Assembly: GCF_019635935.1 (NCBI RefSeq) | Contig: NZ_JAHBYN010000001.1 | Span: 1,981,501-2,045,500 of the forward strand | Source of the DNA: Parvibaculum sp. | GTDB taxonomy: Bacteria; Pseudomonadota; Alphaproteobacteria; Parvibaculales; Parvibaculaceae | DNA length: 64,000 bases | Direction of reading: 5' to 3' | In this document: positions 56,025 to 64,000 of the stretch, in pieces | How the letters are laid out: the number at the start of each line of letters is the position of its first letter | Position numbering within the stretch: the first letter of the stretch is position 1 | Position numbers and translations under genes: made by a program | Notes under the pieces: model-generated | Databases searched by the model: none | Told to the model about the DNA's origin: nothing | The model's input: only the letters and a program-made list of their open reading frames with translations

Positions 56025-57116
56025 ATGTCCGAGAGTTCCAGCAATGCACCGCGAATGGTTGCGATCGAGCGCGAGCCTGCGCCGGAGCGCAAATCGGGCG
56101 AGCCGCACGCCATCATCGGCCGGCGCATCAGCCAGGAAGCGTTGAAGCGTCTGAACGACCTGCACACGCGCTACCTTAAGGGCGTGCCCAACGGCTGGTG
56201 CGTGATCATGAAGGAGTGCGATCTTTCGGAGCTCGATTTTCGCAATCTCAATTTCTCGCACGGTCATTTTATCGGCTGTGACTTTACCGGCGCCAATCTC
56301 GAGGATTCGCATTTCGCCGGCGCCAATCTCTTCAGCGCCAATTTCGACGGCGCCAACATGACCCGCACGGATTTCGCGCGCGCCGATCTGCGCGGTGCGC
56401 AGTTCGAAAATGCCGAGCTTGAGGGCGCGCGTCTCGAAGGCGCCGATCTGCGCCGCGGCGCCGTCATTCGCCGGGGCGCTTCCGCGCCGGTCGGCAAGGA
56501 AAATTCGAGCTTCCGCGGTGCGCGCATGTACGGCACCAACATGACCGAATGCAAATTGCTCGATGCCGATTTCGAAGGCGCGGCGATATCGGGCGCGAGC
56601 CTGCAGGGCGCCGATCTGCGCGGTGCGAGCTTCGCCGGCGCCGAATTGAAGGGCGTCGAACTGTCGGGCGCGAACCTTGCCGATGCCGATTTCCGCCGCG
56701 CCGTCCTCGATGAGGCAACGGCTTCGCGCGGCGACCTGATGCGCGCGGTGAAGCCGCGCACGGCGCCGGGGCCCGAACGCATGGCGAAAGTGCTGGCCGA
56801 TCACATGCTCTGGATCCAGACGGGTCAGCAAAAAGGTCATCGGGCGGATTTTGCCCGCATGGACCTGTCGCGCACCGACTTCTCGCGTGCGGTGCTCGCC
56901 GGGGCGTTGTTTCGCGAAACGATCCTCGCCGACGTCAATTTCGAGAACGCCTTTCTGGCCGCGGCCGACTTCACCGATGCGATCCTGCTGCGCGCCAATC
57001 TTCTGGGTGCCGACCTTCGCGGGGCCGATCTGCGCGGCGCTGACATGAAGGACGCCCGCCGCGACGGCGCCAAGACCGGCGAATTGTCCGGCACCCGCCT
57101 TTCGACCCGGCTCTGA
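56025..57116 (+). CDS. Pentapeptide-repeat protein
   Basis: 363 residues from ATG 56025. Many A(D/N)LxxA(N/D)F repeats, for instance CDFTGANLEDSHFAGANLF and ADLRGAQFENAELEGARLE, form two beta-helical runs (about 60-150 and 290-355) with a longer non-repeat linker between. An in-frame extension upstream lacks such repeats. The N-terminal 50 residues resemble a separate small module. Function of most such proteins is unknown; a few bind gyrase. Lies between the CYTH-CHAD gene and hisE. Confidence 0.9.
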   Translation: MSESSSNAPRMVAIEREPAPERKSGEPHAIIGRRISQEALKRLNDLHTRYLKGVPNGWCVIMKECDLSELDFRNLNFSHGHFIGCDFTGANLEDSHFAGANLFSANFDGANMTRTDFARADLRGAQFENAELEGARLEGADLRRGAVIRRGASAPVGKENSSFRGARMYGTNMTECKLLDADFEGAAISGASLQGADLRGASFAGAELKGVELSGANLADADFRRAVLDEATASRGDLMRAVKPRTAPGPERMAKVLADHMLWIQTGQQKGHRADFARMDLSRTDFSRAVLAGALFRETILADVNFENAFLAAADFTDAILLRANLLGADLRGADLRGADMKDARRDGAKTGELSGTRLSTRL

Positions 57117-57232
57117 GCCGCTACTTCCCGCTGCTGGCCTCCGGGGCCCAAATCTGCTACGCAAAGCCGCCGCGCGGGCGCCGTTTCGGGGCTCCGCCGG
57201 ATTGTGTTAACGCTTCCGGAGCCTGCCCGCGC

Positions 57233-57562
57233 ATGGCCGCAGATGCCAGCCAGCTCGACCGACTATTCGCGACGATCGCCGCCCGCAAGGGCGCCGATGC
57301 CGCCTCGTCATGGACGGCGAAGCTTCTCGCCGGCGGCGCGCCCGTCTGCGCCCGCAAGCTTGGCGAAGAAGCGGTCGAAACGGTGATCGCAGCGACGCAG
57401 GGCGATACCGAGGCGACAATCGCCGAAAGCGCCGACCTCCTCTATCACTGGCTGGTGCTTCTCGCCGCGCTCGAAATCGATCCTGCCGATGTCTATGCCG
57501 AGCTGGCGCGGCGCGAAGGCCGGTCCGGCCTCGACGAAAAAGCAGCCAGAAAACCGACTTGA
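57233..57562 (+). CDS. hisE: Phosphoribosyl-ATP pyrophosphatase
   Basis: 109 residues. [21 protein letters not shown], then [14 protein letters not shown] and [15 protein letters not shown] are the MazG-like HisE pattern. It performs the second step of histidine synthesis. Located after an insertion of two genes and 32 bases before coaA. Confidence 0.95.
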   Translation: MAADASQLDRLFATIAARKGADAASSWTAKLLAGGAPVCARKLGEEAVETVIAATQGDTEATIAESADLLYHWLVLLAALEIDPADVYAELARREGRSGLDEKAARKPT

Positions 57563-57593
57563 TCTCGTTGAACACCGTAGCGGAAACCGGCCC

Positions 57594-58553
57594 ATGCCCC
57601 TGAGCGGCAACGACACGACGTTTCTTTCGCCCTTTCGCCATTTCACCTCGCAAGCCTGGGGCGAATTGCGCAAGGACACGCCGCTGCCGCTGTCCGAAGC
57701 GGAACTCGAAGAACTGCGCGGCTTCGGCGAACGCATCTCGCTCGACGAGGTGTCGGAAATTTTTCTGCCGCTGTCGCGCCTGCTCAATCTCTATGTTGGC
57801 GAGACGCAGGAGCTGTACCGCGTCACCTCCGACTTTCTCGGCCGCGAACAGGACAAGGTGCCTTATATCGTCGGTGTCGCCGGCTCCGTCGCCTCCGGCA
57901 AATCGACGACCGCGCGCATCCTGCGCACGCTGCTGGCGCGCTGGCCCAATCATCCGAAGGTCGATCTCATCACCACCGACGGCTTCCTCTACCCGACCAG
58001 GGTGCTCGAGGAACGCGGACTGATGCAGCGCAAGGGCTTCCCCGAAAGCTTCGACATCAAACGCCTGTTGCGCTTTCTCTCCGACGTCAAGGCAGGGTCG
58101 CGCAATGTCGAGGCGCCGGTCTATTCGCACTTCACCTATGACATTCTGCCCGGCGAGACGATTACGGTCGATCAGCCGGACATTCTGATTGTCGAGGGGC
58201 TCAACGTGCTGCAACCCTGGAAGCCGGCCGAAGGCGACGAGCCGCAGCCCTTCGTCTCGGACTTCTTCGACTTCTCGATCTATCTCGACGCCGACGAGGA
58301 AGCCATCCGCCGCTGGTTTATCGAGCGCTTCATAAGCTTGCGCCGGACTTCCTTCAAGGACCCGGCCGCCTATTTCCACCGCTATTCGAAGCTTACCGAA
58401 AACGAGGCTATCGAAACGGCGGATTCGATCTGGACCTCGATCAACCTCGCGAACCTCCACAAGAACATCTTGCCGACGCGCCAGCGCGCCGACCTGATCC
58501 TGCGCAAGGGCGACGACCACCGCATCCGCGACGTGTTCCTCAGGAAGATCTGA
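57594..58553 (+). CDS. coaA: Pantothenate kinase type I
   Basis: 319 residues from ATG 57594. Walker [10 protein letters not shown] (97-105), TTDGFLYP, and a VEGLNVLQ segment; FRRTSF-type IS LRRTSF near the C terminus. It catalyses the first CoA step and is inhibited by CoA in E. coli. Co-directional with hisE, as usual in Hyphomicrobiales. Ends three bases before the convergent adenosine kinase gene. Confidence 0.96.
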   Translation: MPLSGNDTTFLSPFRHFTSQAWGELRKDTPLPLSEAELEELRGFGERISLDEVSEIFLPLSRLLNLYVGETQELYRVTSDFLGREQDKVPYIVGVAGSVASGKSTTARILRTLLARWPNHPKVDLITTDGFLYPTRVLEERGLMQRKGFPESFDIKRLLRFLSDVKAGSRNVEAPVYSHFTYDILPGETITVDQPDILIVEGLNVLQPWKPAEGDEPQPFVSDFFDFSIYLDADEEAIRRWFIERFISLRRTSFKDPAAYFHRYSKLTENEAIETADSIWTSINLANLHKNILPTRQRADLILRKGDDHRIRDVFLRKI

Positions 58554-58556
58554 AGC

Positions 58557-59552
58557 TCAGGCGAGCCCCTTTTCCTTCGCGAGTTTCGCCAGCGAAACCT
58601 GCGGCCGCGGTCCGTAATGCGAGATGACTTCGGCGGCGGCAAGTGCGCCGAGGCGGCCGCATGTCACCGGGTCCTTGCCGCGCGTCAGCCCGTAAAGGAA
58701 ACCGGCGGCGAAGAGATCGCCGGCGCCGGTCGTGTCGACGACTTTCGCGACCTTGTCGGCATCGACCACATGCACCTCGCCATCGGCGACGATGACCGCG
58801 CCGGCTTCCGAGCGCGTCAGCGCCGCGAACTTGCAGTCGGCGCGCACTTTCTGCAGCGCCTCGTCGAAAACATCCGTCTGGTAGAGCGACAGGATTTCGG
58901 CCTCGTTGGCGAACAGCAGGTCGACCTCGTCTTTGGCCAGGCGGCGGAACTCGTCGCGGTAACGATCGACGCAGAAACTGTCCGACAGCGTCAGCGAGAC
59001 GAGGCGTCCGGCGTCATGGGCGATTTTCGCGGCCTTGAGGAACGCCTCTTTGGCGTCGGGCTGGTCCCACAGATAGCCTTCCATATAGGTGATGGCGGCA
59101 GCGCGGATCGTCGCTTCGTCGATATCGTCGGGCCCGAGTTTCTGCGCCGCGCCGAGAAATGTGTTCATGCTGCGCTGCGCATCGGGCGTGACGAGGATCA
59201 GGCAGCGTCCGGTCGGCGCGCCGGCGCTTGCGGGCCTGGCCGGGAAATCGACGCCGAGCGCTGCGATATCGTGCATGAAAACGTCGCCGAGCTGGTCGCG
59301 CTTGACCTTGCCGAAAAACGCGCCTTTGCCGCCCAGCGAGGCAAGCCCCGCAATCGTGTTGGCGCAGGAGCCGCCCGACATTTCGACCGCCTGGCCCATG
59401 CGGCCATAAAGTTCGTCGGCGCGCTTGTCGTCGATCAGCGTCATCGAGCCTTTTTCGATGCCGTTGGCGGTCAGGAATTTGTCGTCGGCGTCGGCGATAA
59501 CGTCGACCAGCGCATTGCCGATGCCGGCAACGTCATATTTGAGATCGGTCAT
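58557..59552 (-). CDS. PfkB-family kinase, adenosine kinase-like
   Basis: 331 residues. GIGNALVDVIADA at the start, the GGSCANTIAGLASLG segment, and the catalytic DTTGAGDLFAAGF near residue 275 with GPR following. The order of motifs is that of adenosine kinase among PfkB proteins. It would phosphorylate adenosine or a related nucleoside. Convergent to coaA; its start is 105 bases from the methyltransferase stop. Confidence 0.88.
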   Translation of the reverse strand: MTDLKYDVAGIGNALVDVIADADDKFLTANGIEKGSMTLIDDKRADELYGRMGQAVEMSGGSCANTIAGLASLGGKGAFFGKVKRDQLGDVFMHDIAALGVDFPARPASAGAPTGRCLILVTPDAQRSMNTFLGAAQKLGPDDIDEATIRAAAITYMEGYLWDQPDAKEAFLKAAKIAHDAGRLVSLTLSDSFCVDRYRDEFRRLAKDEVDLLFANEAEILSLYQTDVFDEALQKVRADCKFAALTRSEAGAVIVADGEVHVVDADKVAKVVDTTGAGDLFAAGFLYGLTRGKDPVTCGRLGALAAAEVISHYGPRPQVSLAKLAKEKGLA

Positions 59553-59657
59553 GGTCCTCGGATTTTACTGAAGTTCGGGGAGGGGTTCGGGGTCGGAGTA
59601 TAGGGAACCTGCCCCATATGTCCAAAACCGCGGGCCCGCCCCGGATTCAGCCGCCGG

Positions 59658-60107
59658 TCAGAGCCAGCGCCGCGTCTTCGCGCGGTAATCCGCATAGGCC
59701 GGACCGAATGTGTCGGCCATCATTCTTTCCTCGTAGCGGATATACCAGCGGTCGGCGACGACGACGAAGGCAATGGCAATCAGAAGACCGGTCAGGCAAT
59801 TGAGCGCGATTGCCGCGCCGAACAGCGCGCCGGAAAAGCCGACATACATCGGATTGCGCGTGAAGCGGAAAAGCCCCGTCGTCACAAGCGTGTCCGGCTT
59901 GTAGAAGGTGTTGATGTTGGTTCGTGCCCGATCGAACTGCCGGGCGCCCAGAACGGTGATCGCAAGAAAGCCCAGCGCGATGGCGATTCCGGCAATAGTC
60001 TGCACCGCGCTGCCCCAGATGGGCGGCGGAGAGAAGGTGAGGTGAATGGCAATCATCGAAATGAGACAAAGCAGAAACAGACGCGGCGGCAAGAGCTTCT
60101 GTTGCAT
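59658..60107 (-). CDS. Isoprenylcysteine-methyltransferase-like membrane protein
   Basis: 149 residues with four hydrophobic stretches and the core motif RFTRNPMYVGF and RYEERMM of ICMT/PEMT-type membrane methyltransferases, which use SAM. GGAGG lies eight bases before the ATG. Acceptor unknown: it may methylate phospholipid heads or other lipids. Divergent from the EI24 gene. Confidence 0.85.
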   Translation of the reverse strand: MQQKLLPPRLFLLCLISMIAIHLTFSPPPIWGSAVQTIAGIAIALGFLAITVLGARQFDRARTNINTFYKPDTLVTTGLFRFTRNPMYVGFSGALFGAAIALNCLTGLLIAIAFVVVADRWYIRYEERMMADTFGPAYADYRAKTRRWL

Positions 60108-60240
60108 GACGGTATCCTCCGGCTTGGCGTCGCGGCAAAATCATATTGCACCTCGACCGGCCCTGTTCGAGCGGGCATTCTGTCGGGCGCCGGATCATTC
60201 TATTCAGCCGCAACGGCGATACGAAGGAAATTGACGCGCC

Positions 60241-60912
60241 ATGCTGTCGGATGCCGCTCGCGCCTTGCGGGAAACCTTTTCCGCCCCCTACCGCCGCGTC
60301 ATGTGGCTGTCGCTGGGGCTGACGCTGCTGGTGCTGGCGCTGTTGGGCGCCGGCCTGCAATGGTCGCTCGCCGCGCTGCCGGAATTCGGCATCGGCTGGA
60401 TCGATACGGTCGTCGCCATCGCCGCGCGCTTCCTCGCCGTCATCGTGCTGATCCCGCTGGTGCATCCGGCGGTGTCGCTGGTCGCCGGCCTCTTCCTCGA
60501 AAACGTTGCCGCGCGCACTGAAGAGACCGCCTATCCGTCCGATCCGCCGGGTAGCGACCAGCCCTTCTGGCAGTCGCTTGTCATCGCGCTGCGTTTCACC
60601 GCCGTGCTGATCGCGGTCAACATTCTGGTGCTGCCTTTCTATCTGATCCCGATCGTCAACATTTTCCTGTTCTGGGTCGTCAATGGCTACCTGCTCGGCC
60701 GCGAATATTTCGAGCTGGTGGCGCTGCGGCACATGGATCCTGCCGCCGCAACGGCATTTCGCCGCAAGCATCGCGGCCGGGTGTTCGCCGCCGGCGTCGC
60801 CGTCGCCTTCTTTGCCACCGTGCCCGTGCTCAATCTTTTCGCGCCGCTCTTCGGCACCATCCTGATGGTCCACACCTACAAGAAGATCGCCAACCCGGAG
60901 GGCTTTGCATGA
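60241..60912 (+). CDS. EI24/CysZ-like membrane protein
   Basis: 223 residues with several long hydrophobic helices, LGLTLLVLALLGAGL, and the PIVNIFLFWVVNGYLLGREYF segment typical of the EI24/CysZ family (COG2981). CysZ transports sulfate in some bacteria; most others are uncharacterised. Its stop overlaps the following lipoprotein ATG (ATGA), so they are coupled. Confidence 0.85.
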   Translation: MLSDAARALRETFSAPYRRVMWLSLGLTLLVLALLGAGLQWSLAALPEFGIGWIDTVVAIAARFLAVIVLIPLVHPAVSLVAGLFLENVAARTEETAYPSDPPGSDQPFWQSLVIALRFTAVLIAVNILVLPFYLIPIVNIFLFWVVNGYLLGREYFELVALRHMDPAAATAFRRKHRGRVFAAGVAVAFFATVPVLNLFAPLFGTILMVHTYKKIANPEGFA

Positions 60913-61286
60913 GGCGCGTTCTGATCGTGCTGCTGCCGTTGCTGCTTGCCGCCTGCGAAACGGCGCCCGGCACCGGCATCGATGCGCGAGGCGGCGTCAT
61001 GGCGGCACTGCCGCCGGGCGGGTTGACGCCGGCAAGCCTTGTCGGCGCGGCGCCGTCGGCGATTTCCGCGCGCCTCGGCGCACCGGATTTCCGGCGCAGC
61101 GAACCAGAGGCCGAGGTCTGGCAATATGCCGGCGGCGATTGCAGCCTCTTCGTCTATTTCTACAAGACCCCGTCCGGTGCGCTCGGCGCGCGTCATGTCG
61201 ATGCCCGCAAGCTCGAAGGCGGCGCGGCCGACAAATCGGCTTGTCTCGCGGCGGTGATGGCCCGGCGCAACACGCCGATGTCGTGA
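60909..61286 (+). CDS. Small lipoprotein
   Basis: 125 residues. Signal RRVLIVLLPLLLAAC with lipobox Cys16, then a low-complexity ETAPGTGI stretch, and a domain with LGAPDFRRSEPEAEVWQYAG and CSLFVYFYK that resembles the fold of OmlA/SmpA-like lipoproteins. Coupled to the EI24 gene. Probably faces the periplasm. Function unknown. Ends three bases before the convergent nth. Confidence 0.78.
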   Translation: MRRVLIVLLPLLLAACETAPGTGIDARGGVMAALPPGGLTPASLVGAAPSAISARLGAPDFRRSEPEAEVWQYAGGDCSLFVYFYKTPSGALGARHVDARKLEGGAADKSACLAAVMARRNTPMS

Positions 61287-61289
61287 ATG

Positions 61290-61955
61290 TCAGGCGGCGG
61301 TCGTCTTCGCCTTGAACTGGCAGAGATCGGCAACGGCGCAGGCTGGGCAATCGGGCTTGCGCGCCTTGCAGACATAGCGCCCATGCAGGATCAGCCAGTG
61401 ATGCGCATGCAGGCGGTATTTCGCCGGCACGGCCTTTTCGAGCTTCAGCTCGACCGCCAGCACGTCCTTGCCGGGCGCAAGGCCGGTCCGGTTCGAGACG
61501 CGGAAGATATGCGTGTCGACCGCGATGGTCGGTTCGCCGAAGGCGACGTTGAGCACCACATTGGCAGTCTTGCGGCCGACGCCCGGCAGCGCCTGCAGCG
61601 CTTCGCGGTCGCGCGGCACTTCGCCGCCATGACGCTCGATCAGCAGCCGCGACAGCGCGATGACGTTCTTGGCCTTGTTGCGGTATAGCCCGATGGTCCT
61701 GATGTGCTGCGTCAGTCCCGCCTCGCCGAGCTTCAGCATTTTCTGCGGCGTGTCGGCGATCTTGAAGAGCTTCTCGGTCGCCTTGTTGACGCCCACATCG
61801 GTCGCCTGCGCCGACAGCACCACGGCCACCAGCAGCGTGTAGGTGTTGATATATTTGAGCTCCGTCTCCGGCGCCGGCAGGGCGGCCGAAAGGCGGCGGA
61901 AAAATTCTTCGATCTCGGGCTTCTTCATCGGCATGGTGCCCGTGACTTTGGCCAT
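61290..61955 (-). CDS. nth: Endonuclease III
   Basis: 221 residues from ATG 61955; in-frame ATGs at 61934 and 61928 are alternatives. Helix-hairpin-helix LPGVGRKTA with Lys129 and Asp147 (IAVDTHI); the [4Fe-4S] cysteines are in YVCKARKPDCPACAVADLC. It removes oxidised pyrimidines and cuts AP sites. Divergent from the DUF2244 gene. Confidence 0.96.
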   Translation of the reverse strand: MAKVTGTMPMKKPEIEEFFRRLSAALPAPETELKYINTYTLLVAVVLSAQATDVGVNKATEKLFKIADTPQKMLKLGEAGLTQHIRTIGLYRNKAKNVIALSRLLIERHGGEVPRDREALQALPGVGRKTANVVLNVAFGEPTIAVDTHIFRVSNRTGLAPGKDVLAVELKLEKAVPAKYRLHAHHWLILHGRYVCKARKPDCPACAVADLCQFKAKTTAA

Positions 61956-62015
61956 AACGCACCCGCGCCGCAAGGCCGCATTGCGTGCGCCGCCGCCGCG
62001 ATCTAGCCTTTGCCC

Positions 62016-62537
62016 ATGACCGCCGCCACCGTCCAGACCGCCGATGCCCCGGCCGCGCCGCTCGCGCCGCCGCTCTATTTCAACGCGCTGCTGACGCCGC
62101 ACCGCTCGCTGTCGCGCAAGGGCTTTTTCATCGTCATCGGCATCGTTGCGACGGTCAATTTCACCGCCGGCGCGTTCTTCATGGCCAAAGGCGCCTGGCC
62201 GGTGCTCGGCTTTTGCGGCCTTGAGGTGCTGCTGGTCTGGTGGGCGTTTCGCGCCAACTACCGCGCGGCGCGGGCCCATGAAACGGTGCAGTTGTCGGAC
62301 GGGGAATTGCGCGTCCGCCGCGTCGATGCCAAAGGCCGCGCCCGCGCCTTCAGCTTCCAGCCCTATTGGGTGCGTCTGGCGCTGAAGGAAAATCCCGACA
62401 AGTCGACCCATCTTCATCTGCTGAGCCACGGCCGGACGCTCGAGGTCGCGTCTTTCCTGTCGGCGCCCGAACGCAAGGATTTCGCCCGCGCGCTCGAGGC
62501 GGCGCTTGTCGAGCAAAGGACCGCCCGTCCGGCCTAA
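62016..62537 (+). CDS. DUF2244 membrane protein
   Basis: 173 residues from ATG 62016. [19 protein letters not shown] then two hydrophobic helices and [17 protein letters not shown], matching DUF2244; a hydrophilic basic C-terminal half follows. It is widespread in alphaproteobacteria beside nth. Function unknown. Its end overlaps the gpmA end by four bases. Confidence 0.85.
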   Translation: MTAATVQTADAPAAPLAPPLYFNALLTPHRSLSRKGFFIVIGIVATVNFTAGAFFMAKGAWPVLGFCGLEVLLVWWAFRANYRAARAHETVQLSDGELRVRRVDAKGRARAFSFQPYWVRLALKENPDKSTHLHLLSHGRTLEVASFLSAPERKDFARALEAALVEQRTARPA

Positions 62538-63166
62538 TGCGCTTCGCGCTCGATCAGCATTTCCTTCTTCAGCACATCGCCCTTGTCGTCCAGCTCATAA
62601 ACGATCGGCGCGCCGGTCGCGATGTTGAGCGCCAGCACCTGTTCTTGCGTCAGCTTGTCGAGCAGCATCACGAGCGCGCGAAGTGAGTTGCCATGCGCGG
62701 CGACCAGCACCCGCTTGCCCTTCAGCACGCGCGGGCGGATAACCTTTTCATAGTAGGGCAGCACCCGCTCGGCCGTCATCTTCAGGCTTTCGCCGCCGGG
62801 CGGTGGCACGTCGTAGGAGCGGCGCCAGATATGCACCTGTTCCTCGCCCCATTTCTCGCGCGCATCGTCCTTGTTGAGGCCCGACAGGTCGCCATAGTCG
62901 CGTTCGTTGAGCGCCTGATCCTCGACGATCTCGATATTCGCCTGCCCGAGTTCCTCAAGCATGATGCGGTTGGTCTCTTGCGCGCGGCTAAGCGCCGAGG
63001 TGAAAGCGACATCGAAGACGAGGCCGCGCGCCTTCATCGCCTGGCCCGCCTCGCGCGCCTCGGCAATCCCCTGTTCGGTCAGGCCCGGATCGCGCCAGCC
63101 GGTGAAGAGGTTTTTCTTGTTCCATTCGCTTTGTCCGTGGCGGACAAGCACAAGCAGGTTCGACAA
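62534..63166 (-). CDS. gpmA: 2,3-bisphosphoglycerate-dependent phosphoglycerate mutase
   Basis: 210 residues beginning at TTG 63166, supported by GGGAG about six bases upstream. [12 protein letters not shown] with catalytic His10, then [12 protein letters not shown] and [15 protein letters not shown], and [11 protein letters not shown]. It interconverts 2- and 3-phosphoglycerate in glycolysis. Downstream of dapB on the same strand. Confidence 0.96.
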   Translation of the reverse strand: MSNLLVLVRHGQSEWNKKNLFTGWRDPGLTEQGIAEAREAGQAMKARGLVFDVAFTSALSRAQETNRIMLEELGQANIEIVEDQALNERDYGDLSGLNKDDAREKWGEEQVHIWRRSYDVPPPGGESLKMTAERVLPYYEKVIRPRVLKGKRVLVAAHGNSLRALVMLLDKLTQEQVLALNIATGAPIVYELDDKGDVLKKEMLIEREAH

Positions 63167-63196
63167 GTCGCGCTCCCGTATTTATCTGTAGACGGA

Positions 63197-64000
63197 TTAT
63201 TCGATGCCGAGCACGTCGGCCATGCTGAAAAGCCCGGGCCCCTTGCCCTGTCCCCAGACCGCCGCCTTCAGCGCGCCGCGCGCGAAGATGCCGCGATCCT
63301 CGGCAATGTGGCCGAGCACGATCCGCTCATGTTCGCCGGCAAGGATCACCTGATGATCGCCGACGACGGAGCCGCCGCGAAGCGAGGCAAAGCCGATCGC
63401 GCCTTCCGTGCGCGCGCCGGTCTGCCCGTCGCGTCCGCGCTCGGAATTGTCCTTGAGCGAAATGCCGCGCCCCTCGGCCGCCGCCTGCCCGAGCAGCAGC
63501 GCCGTGCCCGACGGCGCATCGACCTTGTGGCGATGATGCATTTCGACGATCTCGATGTCCCACGAGGTGTCGAGCGCGCGCGCCGCCTGCCGCACCAATG
63601 CGGCCAGCAGATTGACCCCGAGGCTCATATTGCCGGCCTTGACCACGGTCGCATGCCGGGCCGCCGCCGCGATCCGTTCCTCGTCGGCCGCCGTGAAGCC
63701 GGTCGTGCCGATCACATGGACGATCCGCGCCTGCGCCGTCAGCGCCGCGAATTCGACGCTCGCCGCGGGCACCGAGAAATCGACCAGCGCATCGGCATCC
63801 TTGATGACGGAAAGCGCGTCGGCCGTCGCGGCAAGGCCGAGCGGCGCGAGGCCGGCCAGCGTGCCGAGATCGGCGCCGAGATGGGCGGACCCCTCGGCCT
63901 CGATGCCGCCGGCAAGCGCGAGCCCCGCCGTCTCGTCGATGAGCCGGATCAGCGTTCGGCCCATCCGGCCGCCCGCCCCCGTCACCGCGATCTTGATGTC
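63197..64000 (-). CDS. dapB: 4-hydroxy-tetrahydrodipicolinate reductase, start outside the window
   Basis: 268 residues visible; the reading frame runs to the right edge with D-I-K-I-A-V before TGAGGRMG, so only the initiator region is missing. NAD(P)-binding [18 protein letters not shown] and the catalytic [14 protein letters not shown] are DapB hallmarks. It reduces the lysine/DAP precursor. The last gene in the window; gpmA starts 30 bases past its stop, so they may be co-transcribed. Confidence 0.96.
   Translation of the reverse strand, partial: DIKIAVTGAGGRMGRTLIRLIDETAGLALAGGIEAEGSAHLGADLGTLAGLAPLGLAATADALSVIKDADALVDFSVPAASVEFAALTAQARIVHVIGTTGFTAADEERIAAAARHATVVKAGNMSLGVNLLAALVRQAARALDTSWDIEIVEMHHRHKVDAPSGTALLLGQAAAEGRGISLKDNSERGRDGQTGARTEGAIGFASLRGGSVVGDHQVILAGEHERIVLGHIAEDRGIFARGALKAAVWGQGKGPGLFSMADVLGIE

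Overview
The window is chromosomal DNA from a GC-rich alphaproteobacterium. Gene content and order resemble Hyphomicrobiales/Parvibaculum-type genomes: leuS-lptE-holA, parB-parA-rsmG-mnmG-mnmE, rho-hemJ-hemH-hemE, then PPSR-maf-aroE-coaE-dnaQ-secB, and hslUV-hisB-DUF2628-hisHAF-hisE-coaA. The species is an inference; no rRNA or tRNA gene is visible.

Layout. 0-12.4 kb is accessory and house-keeping mix: xthA, a TetR regulator, small thioesterases, an orphan response regulator, a TPR-sulfotransferase, a conserved hypothetical, an L,D-transpeptidase, yggS, a thiE-like gene, two tandem sulfotransferases and a porin. 13-24.7 kb holds the translation/replication/segregation block: leuS, lptE, holA, parB, parA, rsmG, mnmG and mnmE, with three parS-type palindromes. 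24.8-31.6 kb carries metabolic and regulatory single genes. 31.7-35.8 kb is rho plus the late haem genes hemJ, hemH and hemE, all leftward. 35.8-36.34 kb is a gene-free stretch between hemE and PPSR, the position of the chromosomal origin in Caulobacter; I propose it as oriC. 36.3-44.8 kb runs rightward from it: PPSR, maf, aroE, coaE, dnaQ, then secB/fxsA on the other strand, then Tim44-like, mltA, smr and an XRE regulator. 44.9-47.9 kb is a LysR gene beside a coupled pair, an HRI1-like protein and a 2-oxoglutarate/Fe dioxygenase-family protein. 47.9-58.6 kb is hslUV and the histidine block, interrupted by a CYTH-CHAD gene and a pentapeptide-repeat gene. 58.6-64 kb holds an adenosine kinase-type sugar kinase, membrane and lipoprotein genes, nth, gpmA and the start-truncated dapB.

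How it works together. ParA, ParB and the parS sites would segregate the origin region, and the candidate oriC lies 13-15 kb away. Genes next to the proposed origin are mostly transcribed away from it. hemE-hemH-hemJ are stop/start overlapped, as are hisH-hisA-hisF. Many genes use GTG or TTG starts.

I see no CRISPR array, prophage, insertion sequence or recognisable defence island. The most interesting non-coding signals are helically phased TGACAG repeats at the TetR start, a related array between holA and parB, the oriC candidate, and parS sites embedded in coding sequence.
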